Shown one piece after another: positions 56,241 to 64,000 of a stretch of 64,000 nucleotides of DNA. The position numbers and the translations under genes were made by a program. Every line of letters begins with the position of its first letter. The first letter of the stretch is position 1. The notes beneath the pieces were generated by a model. The model did not search any database. It worked only from the letters and a program-made list of their open reading frames with translations, and was not told where the DNA came from. Origin of the DNA: Clusia tigrina (lineage: Eukaryota; Arthropoda; Insecta; Diptera; Clusiidae); assembly GCA_920105625.2 (NCBI GenBank), contig OV050032.1:5904129-5968128 (forward strand), written 5' to 3'.

Positions 56241-56740
56241 TTTTCTTAAGGGGTAAGATTAGGATTGGTTTTCATGTTCTAACTGAAGCGAACGCTTCTT
56301 GATTTATTCCAGTGAGCCGAACTCTTAAGATAAATGAATGAATCATACTTCTAAACATCAATTTAATTCCTACTTCATTATAGATACAGAGCACCCATAA
56401 ATGGGACACGATATCAGACTTTATTTACTCACAGTATATGAAGTGCTGCTCTCTCACAGTATATGAAGTGCTACTCTGCCGCTTCCACAACTTAGAGAAC
56501 AGTTTCTGCAAAGCATTCTTACCACAAACAATAGAGGAATACTACAGTCAAGACTGGTTTTCTCTTAACTATTGTACGAGACATTGCAACACTCGCAACG
56601 GCAAACAGGCAGCATCGTTTAGTCGCGTATAGACTAATTGGAATATATTGTTACGAAACCTTGTTCAATCACTGGATTGTGTACATTATTTCATTCGTGC
56701 CATTACTGGGCTGTATCGTGCCATCAATGATGCCTCATTT
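56241..56740. other. non-coding stretch with a short duplication
   Basis: CTCACAGTATATGAAGTGCT occurs twice in succession (about 56430 and 56454). Nothing else is recognised. Confidence 0.5.
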
Positions 56741-57150
56741 CACAGCAGGTTAGGTAAGGTTAGACTGGCCGGCCGTCAAGGCCACACATAGACCTGCAAG
56801 GTCCAGATGGATATCCATTTAAGAGCTGTAGTATGAATCGTTGAACAGGGAGACGCTCTTAGCAAATCTTAAGAGAGAAACTATCCCTAGTTGTGCGACC
56901 TCTTCTAGTCCTTCAAACCAAGGGGCTCCCAGATGTGTTAGGCGCGTTTTCGATATTGCGGGGCATAGTTATAGTAGATGCTCCAGAGTTTCTCTTGTGC
57001 CATGAACCTAATTGGGATGAGAGTAAGTACATCATTGCAGTGATGGTAAAGATATCAAATACTTTTTGACTGGCTTCCATCTGAAGCACTCGGCACACAT
57101 CCCATGCAGTACATAGCACACCTCCCTCCGGCTTGGTGTCGGCTCTGATC
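56741..57150 (-). mobile_element. LINE 3' end, minus strand, with TTAGG-like tail
   Basis: The tail AGGTTAGGTAAGGTTAGAC (56746-56764) is followed, on the reverse complement, by a frame reading THLGAPWFEGLEEVAQLGIV and SLLRFAKSVSLFNDSYYSS, then MDIHLDLAGLCVALTAG. This looks like the C-terminal tail and 3' region of a Jockey/R1-type LINE with frame breaks. Bases 56755-56800 share the layout of the other LINE 3' ends in this window. Confidence 0.65.
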
Positions 57151-59040
57151 ATAAGTTGTGATAATCGGAAAATAAAAGGAAATCTTGAAAATATATAGGA
57201 AATGCGACATGAGAAATATAGGGAAATCGTGTCGCAAACATTTTAATCAATTTAAGCAATTTCAATAAAGTTTACAAAATAGCAAAAGTAAATAAAAGAA
57301 AAAACCGCCAATAAAAATGCAAAAATAGAAAATAGCGAAATTTTCAACTTCTCATTGCATCTTCGTGGACAACAACAACAACAACAACAACAACAACTGT
57401 GAATTCAACGCCAAATTGGCCAAAAAGAAGTTTCATGTTCGCCTTGCCCATTAAGCCGCACAACATGGCAATAGCAACAACAACAACAACAGCAACAACA
57501 ACAACAACGACAACAACATCCGACGCAATCTCAGTCTCAGCCTCAGCGTCAGCCTCAGCGCTCTAGTCAGCCTCAGCCATGGCTCGAAAGCATTTTGGGC
57601 AATTGCTGAGATATATTGCGATGCTTGCACGATTTTCGTTTCGACGCTTATGACTGACATTTATCAGATAATATGGCGCGTTTGTGTCCAACAGCAATAA
57701 TCACAACAATAACAACAGCAGCAACAACCACATGACTATACGATCAGTGCGTCGGCAGCAGGTAAATATCGCACGGATTTGCAATGAAATCGAACAATTT
57801 CCAGCGCCTAAGTAAAACCCCCAAATATGGTCAGTATATTGCCAGCTATCTCAGCTGACTGACTGACTAGCTTAGTGGCTGAATGGCTGAATAGCTGAGT
57901 GCCAGAGTACCAGAGTGCATGAGTGGCTGGTCGCTGTATCAGCTGCTGTGTGAGAAAATGACTTCATTCAACACGTACGCTGAGTGAAAAACTAGGAAGC
58001 TGCCATGGCTGCGCTCATACGAGTATGTGTGGCTTTGTTGTGTTTGAGTGTGTATGAGTGTGTGTGTGCGTGTGGCAGAGAGCGTACCACCTTTGTGTGA
58101 GCGAGAGTGTGTGTGAAATTTTTAAACGCATTTTTGTCAGTTTTCCTTTTTTCGCTTATGGCTTTTTATACTCATTTTATGACGTTCGCTGATTTGATTT
58201 GAACTTTAACTCGGCAAATTGGCGATATCAACAACAACAACAACAACAACAAACACAGCATCAGCATCACCACTTTCATATGCTTATTTCGAAAATTAAA
58301 CGATGCTCGCACACGTTCAATTTTCACCACTTACCAGCGGCGCCATTCGCAGTTGCAGTCGCCCCGGCGCATTCCCATTGCCATATTTTCACAATTTCAT
58401 TTTCATTTCCATGAGCCAGCATTTTCGCTAATGTTGGTGTTGTTTGTGTTGCTATTGTTACTGCTGTTGTTGTTGTTGTTGCTGCTTTTCATCCCAATTT
58501 GCGATGCTCATCAAACAAGTGGCCGGCTATCAAAAGCATTTATGCAAAATATTGGCTTGTTGGCAATTTGTTGAAATATAAACTGACGGAAGCAATTAAT
58601 GTGTGGCAAAATATCTTGAAATGGGCTTTTTTGACACAAAGTCGTGATTATGCCGGACGATTGGCGTTGTTGTTGTTGTTGTTGCAGTTGCAGTTGCGGT
58701 TGCGGTTGCGCAGGCTGCTGCGGCGTTGTTATGCAAATTTCAACTTGTCACACGCTGATCTCCTCCTGTAAAATCGTGCAAATTTTTTTCCAATTTTTTT
58801 TGCAATTTTTTTCTAATTTTTCTTTTTTGTTTGCAATTTTTTCCCAATTTTGTTTGCAATTTTTTTCAAATTTTTCTTTTTTGTTTGCAATTTTTTTTTC
58901 TTCTGAGATTTTCAGCGACGATTTGCTCAACGGCGGCATAATTTTGCATAGCCGAAAGGAAATTGACTTGAATGCGATTGCATTGGACTGGATTAGAATT
59001 GAATAGAAGTGAAAATACAGTAGCAGAGTTTCTAAACCAA
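57151..59040. other. unique non-coding DNA with CAA and GTT runs
   Basis: No gene is supported. It holds (CAA)n at 57370-57396, 57475-57512 and 58228-58252, GTGTGTATGAGTG runs near 58045-58075, and a T-rich stretch (58780-58900) with four spaced copies of TTTGCAATTTTTT. Confidence 0.5.
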
Positions 59041-59510
59041 ATTCAATAGGTAGGTAGGTAGGTAGGTTAGATGGATGTTCTAAGACTCACTTAGGCCTGT
59101 TCAGTGCCCATTGTGGCCACTTTCCCTACACCTCCGCAACCTCCTTAAAATATCCCATCCTGTGAATTTGATAAAAGTAGCCACTTTAGTTAGCTTCATC
59201 CAGGAAACCTCCTCCATGCTGTCTTGAAATGCGTATCCAAGAGTGGAGAAGATTTTTTTGGTGGCGCCATGGCCCCACACAGGAGGTGTTCTAGTGTTTG
59301 CTCTCCCTCGTCATCTTGACAGCTCCTACAAAAGTCATAATGGGGTACCCCCAGACTACTTGCGTGTCTACCAAGCCAACATTAACCCCTATCGCATTTT
59401 TAATATCCTGCCTATTAAATTTCAACAGCAGTTTTGTACGGCCGCCACTCCATTCCGACCAAGTTTGTCTACTTGTTAGGTAGAACAGTTATCATCCTGC
59501 CCCATCTAAC
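59041..59510 (-). mobile_element. LINE 3' end, minus strand, with (TAGG)n tail
   Basis: The (TAGG)n tail is at 59048-59069. The reverse complement then carries the Cys/His motif with DFCRSCQDDEGEQTLEHLLC (about 59340 down to 59280, reading minus). Its upstream connector reads RTKLLLKFNRQDIKNAIGV. Frames are broken around it. It is the same domain as at 38.1 and 38.6 kb but from a more distant family. Confidence 0.8.
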
Positions 59511-60090
59511 ATTTGCAACTTCGACAGTGTATCTATCTATCTATTAGCAATTTGCATGTTGCTAGAGGCATTGGTAAGGAAAGGATAGTTAATGTTGACC
59601 CCTCCCTAACCAGCTCATCAGCCCGGAAATTGCCCTCAGTATCTCTATGCCCCAGCACCCAGACCAGGTTTTTGATAAAGCATTCAGAGAATTCACTTAA
59701 TACTTTATGGCATTGTACGACGGTTTTCGACTATTGTCTTACTGTCTTGAAGACGCATGGAATTGAAAGCGCGCCATTTAAGTCACTTTTGGCTCACAAC
59801 CCAGTAAGAATGCTGTGGCCAAAACATATGAAGATACGAGTGGCGGACTCCAAATCCTGATTTCAAATACTTCTGTTCACATTTCGTGGAAGAATTTTGG
59901 TTGAGCACCTGAAACTGAGTTGCGAAGATCTAATTTCCTGCTGACTTCACATAACAATTAATAGTTGATTGTTGTATATGTGAACGCTGCCGCAGGAACA
60001 TGTAACAATTCAATATTTAGGCCTATTTGTGACAATTATATTACGAACAACATGTTGTAGTACCTCATATTCCGTACCACCCTATCACAG
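59511..60090. other. probable continuation of LINE remnant, then non-coding
   Basis: By position 59511-59860 should be the RNase H of the element to its left. I see only weak matches on the minus strand and do not claim them. The rest shows nothing. Confidence 0.35.
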
Positions 60091-60412
60091 ACAGAGTATT
60101 TTGGAGTGGTTTATTGATAGATGTTATTGATAGATATGATAGATATGTCCGATATATAGAGGATATTGATAGATATGCCCTAATATTGATAGATATGATA
60201 AATATGTCCGATATATAGATGGTATTGATAGATGTGCCCTAATATTGATAGATATGATAGATATGATCGATATATAGATGATATAGATATGCCCTAATAT
60301 TGATAGATATGATAGAGATGATCGATATATAGATGATATAGATATGCCCTAATATTGATAGATATGATAGATATGCCCTAATATTGATAGATATGATAGA
60401 TATGCCCAAAGA
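60091..60412. repeat. AT-rich minisatellite (TATTGATAGATATGATAGATATG)-type
   Basis: Irregular units of TATTGATAGATATGATAGA plus TATGCCCTAA or TATGTCCGATATATAGAT blocks. Block lengths vary, so a single period is not fixed. Confidence 0.85.
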
Positions 60413-60733
60413 CCAACTCCATTAAGATTCTGAACCTTCAAATGTTCATTGAGCAATAGCATTGTTACTGGGAATATACCTCTTCATACTAGATGACGTC
60501 ATATTTTCCTTACGCGCCTTTATTCCTCAATTAGAAGCAGGTCTTTGCTCAGTTCCTATTACCGAGAACTGGACGCCTCTTTTGAATGTTTCGTTTACGC
60601 AGCCAAACCAGATTCTTGCAGCGCAAGTTGTGGGACTAATCTAGTAAGAAGCACCACAGGCAAGGAATTTGCAAAGGTATTTAAAATTAAATAAAAGAAA
60701 AATATGTGCAGAGAGAATCGATGCAAATCAAAA

Positions 60734-60778
60734 GACTTAAGCAACGAACTTTAAAAATTAAAGTTCGTTTCTTAAGTC
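60734..60778. other. hairpin, 20-bp stem with one mismatch
   Basis: GACTTAAGCAACGAACTTTA (60734-60753) and TAAAGTTCGTTTCTTAAGTC (60759-60778) are reverse complements except for one position, around AAAAT. It lies about 150 bases upstream of a LINE fragment. Confidence 0.85.
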
Positions 60779-60928
60779 TCAAGACACCCCAGGGACCACT
60801 TCCTACAGAACAACCGAAGAAATATCGCATCGCTTGAATTCACTTATGAAGATATGTGTAGCAAGGCTATTGAAAAGTGGATTATTTATGTACAGAATTA
60901 AAGAGTTAAGTATTTATATACAGCGAAT

Positions 60929-61235
60929 CGACTATAGGCATCATCGAGAGTCCGAACTCCGTCGCCTGTGTGGAGGAAGAACAGCACGGCACAGAGCAAC
61001 TCCTCTGCGCCTGTCCAGCCTTTGCCAAAACGAGGAGGCGCATATTAGGGTCAGATGTTTTGGGAATGAACAACGTACATTCCTTATCCCTGGCCAGACT
61101 TCTGAGATTAATAACAGCGTCAAAGAAGTGTAAAAAGGTGTAACTTACCTTTCCCTAACCTTTGTCTACCCCTTCCCCCAAATATTTCCAGGCTTATAGT
61201 ACAAAGGGCATCAATGCCAAAGTGCTTGGATACCT
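60929..61235 (+). mobile_element. LINE 3' end (family B), cleaner copy
   Basis: The plus frame from GGCATCATCGAGAG reads VACVEEEQHGTEQLLCACPA, FAKTRRRILGSDVLGMNNVH and SLSLARLLRLITASKK to a stop at 61141-61143. This is the same family as 10.1-10.5 kb, including ~90 bases of 3' flank ending near GGCATCAATGCC. The first Cys pair and the His are degenerate. The frame is uninterrupted, so this copy is younger or better preserved than the 10-kb one. The 5' part is missing. Confidence 0.85.
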
Positions 61236-61633
61236 CCCACTTCGTCGGTTCTCCAGCATACCCCGCTTCTATGCATTTATATAAAGCAATAAAGCGGCTC
61301 TTTGCTCCATTCGCGGAGCCATAGGACCATATATTTAATAAAGAGTCCAATATTTATATATAGGATAGGTCCCCAGTTCTCCCCAATGAAAACCTCGTCC
61401 ACACATGTACATACAACTATATGAATGGTTTTGGAATTAGCACGACAGCACTGGGTTTTCCTACGGGGTATGTTTGGAAACCCCCCCCCCCCCCAATGTT
61501 TGTCAAATTTTCAGGAGGAGGTTCACAATTCGCCAGGGTGTATACACATTATTCGATTTTATCGCCATAATTTGTTTTCCATTCGACAAACTCGTTTACT
61601 TGCAATGTTCGGTCAATATGATCGTCGAACATG
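61236..61633. other. non-coding stretch
   Basis: It contains a C run at 61481-61494. No gene is supported. Confidence 0.45.
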
Positions 61634-62690
61634 ATCGCCCAACGCTATAGCCCAACACTATCGCCCAACACTATCGCCCAACACCATCCCTCAACACCAT
61701 CGCCCAACACTATCCCTCAACACTATCGTCCAACACATCCCTGAACACCATCGCCCAACACTATCCCTCAACACTATCGCCCAACACCATCGCCCAACAC
61801 TATCCCTCAACACTATCACCCAACACTATCCCTCAACACTATCGTCCAACACTATCGTCCAACACTATCGCCCAACACTATCGCTCAACACCATCCCTCA
61901 ACACCATCGCCCAACACTATCACCCAACACTATCGTCCAACACTATCGTCCAACACTATCGTCCAACACCATCCCTCAACACCATCGCCCAACACTATAG
62001 CCCAACACTATCGCCCAACACCATCCCTCAGCACCATCGCCCAACACTATTGCCCAACACTATCGCCCAACACTATCGCCCAACACTATCCCTCAACACT
62101 ATCGTCCAACACATCCCTCAACACCATCGCCCAACACTATCCCTCAACACTATCGCCCAACACCATCGCCCAACACTATCCCTCAACACTATCACCCAAC
62201 ACTATCCCTCAACACTATCGTCCAACACTATCGTCCAACACTATCGCCCAACACTATCGCTCAACACCATCCCTCAACACCATCGCCCAACACTATCACC
62301 CAACACTATCGTCCAACACTATCGTCCAACACTATCGTCCAACACTATCGCCCAACACTATCGCCCAACACCATCCCTCAACACCATCGCCCAACACTAT
62401 TGCCCAACACCATTGCCCAACACCATCGCCCAACACTATTGCCCAACACTATCACCCAACACTATCGCTCAGCACTATCGCCCAACACCATCCCTCAACA
62501 CCATCGCCCAACACTATAGCCCAACACTATCGCCCAACACTATCGCCCAACACCATCCCTCAACACCATCGCCCAACACTATTGCCCAACACTATCGCCC
62601 AACACCATTGCCCAACACCATCGCCCAACACTATTGCCCAACACTATCACCCAACACTATCGCTCAGCACTATCGTCCAACGCACATATA
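61634..62690. repeat. 13-bp minisatellite with higher-order structure, about 1 kb
   Basis: About 81 units of CGCCCAACACTAT with variants (GTCC, ACCC, CCTC, GCTC; CACCAT). One 12-base unit (CAACACATCC) occurs at 61731 and again at 62107, 376 bp apart, with the same variant order around both. A second block with CGCTCAGCACTATCG recurs at 62466 and 62661 (195 bp, 15 units). The 213-codon ORF of 13-residue repeats is an artefact. Confidence 0.97.
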
Positions 62691-64000
62691 GAAATCGTGC
62701 GACATCTTGTTAAAGATCTTTCAGGCTCAACTGGAAAGTCCTATATAAACTAAATACTTGCAACAACAACGAACTATAACCACAATCACAGAGTTGGAGC
62801 GAAGAAGTCAAATGCCAATTAGTTGTGATTGGAACTCCCAAAAAAATCATCAAATTCCACATGTGAACGGCGCTCCCGTAACTAGACGTGCACAACCTCG
62901 GACTGAATTCATCCCCAACTATCGCGTAAATTTCATCATTTGCCGATTTTATGCGAGAAACCCAACGAAATTTTAACACTTCCTCTAACGATAAAGAAAA
63001 CGCATATTTATGATCGCAATGAGCGGCGTTAGCACCGTTAAAACCGCCAACAACGTCGGCAACAACAATGCCGAACATCAGCAATAACAACAACTTAGGT
63101 ACTAACTGCGGCAGCAACAATAAATAGAGCCCCAATTGTAATTGATAGTAAATACTTTGTTGTTGTTGTTGTTAGTGCTTACGCTGGTGTGGTTATGTTG
63201 TTACCGCCGCTGGATACCTTAGGATCAACACGACCAACAATAGCAAAAACAAAAATGAGAAATATTGCTCTGAGGCACAGAAACAACAACTAAAAATCCC
63301 GTTTATTTATTTATTAATGTTACACACAATTGCAACAACAGCGGCAGCAACAACAACGCCACCGCCAGCCAGCTTCTCAAATACTCACCGAAAATCAACA
63401 ACACCAACAACAACAATAAATAAAATCAAACACGACAATACAAGTGAAAAAATTATCGTAACAACTGCAACACCAACCGCAGCAGCAGGAGCCATAACGG
63501 CCGTGCGCATGCCCAGATGAAAGCAAATAAACAAACAAACAAACGACCAACGACAACAACAACAACAACCGAACTTCAAACTGGCTACATTTTTATGAGT
63601 GCACGCTAAACAAATAAAATGTTAAATGCGCAGCCAAAGGTTTGCAATTTGTTAGGCGTCTAATTTGCCGAACTCACCCAACGCACACAGCGGTCTCGGT
63701 CACAGACGCAGCCACAGCCAGAGCCACAGCCACAGCCGCAGCCCCAAACGCAGACACATTTACAGCTTCGGCAGCTGAGAAATCGCTTGCGGAAGAAATG
63801 CCAGTAAAACCACAAAATCCTTTTTGTGAAAAATCGAAAACGCTTCAATCGCAGCACTTTCGGGGGGTAATTCAATCAATTCCAGGCATTGAAATACTTT
63901 TATCCACGCGCAGAGATACTCTTACTGGCGCACATACGCGCGACTCGACTCACTGCAGTCCACTCCACTCCGCGCCAGTCCACTCCACTCCGCTCCAGTC
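62691..64000. other. unique non-coding DNA with CAA, GTT and CAG runs
   Basis: No gene is supported. It has (GTT)n at 63158-63174, CAACAA at 63353-63420 and 63555-63570, CACAGCCACAGCC at 63707-63742, and a CCACTCCACTCCG array at the right edge (63958-64000), which continues past the window. Confidence 0.55.

Noticed and set aside
62050..62691. 213-codon ORF of 13-residue repeats that looks like an antifreeze or surface protein
   Set aside because: The 13-bp unit shifts frame each unit and repeats after 39 bases, so an open frame is expected without selection.
29780..64000. Winged-helix exon of ko
   Set aside because: I looked for the conserved segment expected after the VG|D junction on the plus strand and did not find one. 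I cannot exclude a missed small exon.

Overview
The window is eukaryotic nuclear DNA from a fly, most likely a higher dipteran (brachyceran). It contains one spliced exon of a conserved metazoan gene with consensus GT/AG splice sites, one long intronless ORF, many insect-type CAA/GTT and CAG trinucleotide runs, and many 3' ends of LINE-type retrotransposons with short TAGG-like or TTAGG-like tails. A tephritid-like fly is my best guess, but it is only a guess. The window shows no prokaryotic gene organisation.

Only two host coding features can be supported. The first (29584-29779, +) is an internal exon whose translation matches the N-terminal region of storkhead-box proteins (vertebrate STOX1, Drosophila knockout/ko). 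The second (33302-34759, +) is a complete 485-codon intronless ORF of unknown function with an in-frame stop just upstream and a polyadenylation signal 165 bases after its stop. I found no further ko exon downstream, so the ORF probably lies inside a very large ko intron on the same strand.

The rest alternates between two kinds of DNA. Stretches of apparently unique non-coding DNA rich in trinucleotide runs lie at about 5.1-10, 21.2-25.9, 28.1-29.6, 35.4-38.0, 40.6-42.6, 47.4-49.4, 57.2-59.0 and 62.7-64 kb. Between them are clusters of mobile-element debris and tandem arrays. The debris comes mostly from Jockey/Loa/I-like LINEs. I recognise reverse transcriptase (39.3-39.8 kb, minus), the linker upstream of reverse transcriptase (55.7-56.2 kb, minus), RNase H (14.7-15.3, 40.0-40.6, 47.1-47.4 and 49.4-50.3 kb) and the C-terminal Cys/His motif (10.1-10.5, 38.0-38.3, 38.5-39.3, 44.0-44.5, 50.4-50.6, 59.1-59.5 and 60.9-61.1 kb). 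All copies carry stops, frameshifts or lost catalytic residues.

The most unusual theme is tandem amplification inside mobile-element copies. A 35-residue Cys/His cassette is repeated five times in frame at the end of one LINE. A 12-bp minisatellite sits inside a copy of a short retroposon family. The ends of a foldback element are amplified in two places, one next to a 21-bp minisatellite. A 16-bp plus 33-bp composite repeat occurs twice. Independent arrays include a 532-bp three-monomer higher-order repeat (18.9-20.1 kb), a 157-bp array, and a roughly 1-kb 13-bp minisatellite with a 376-bp higher-order period.
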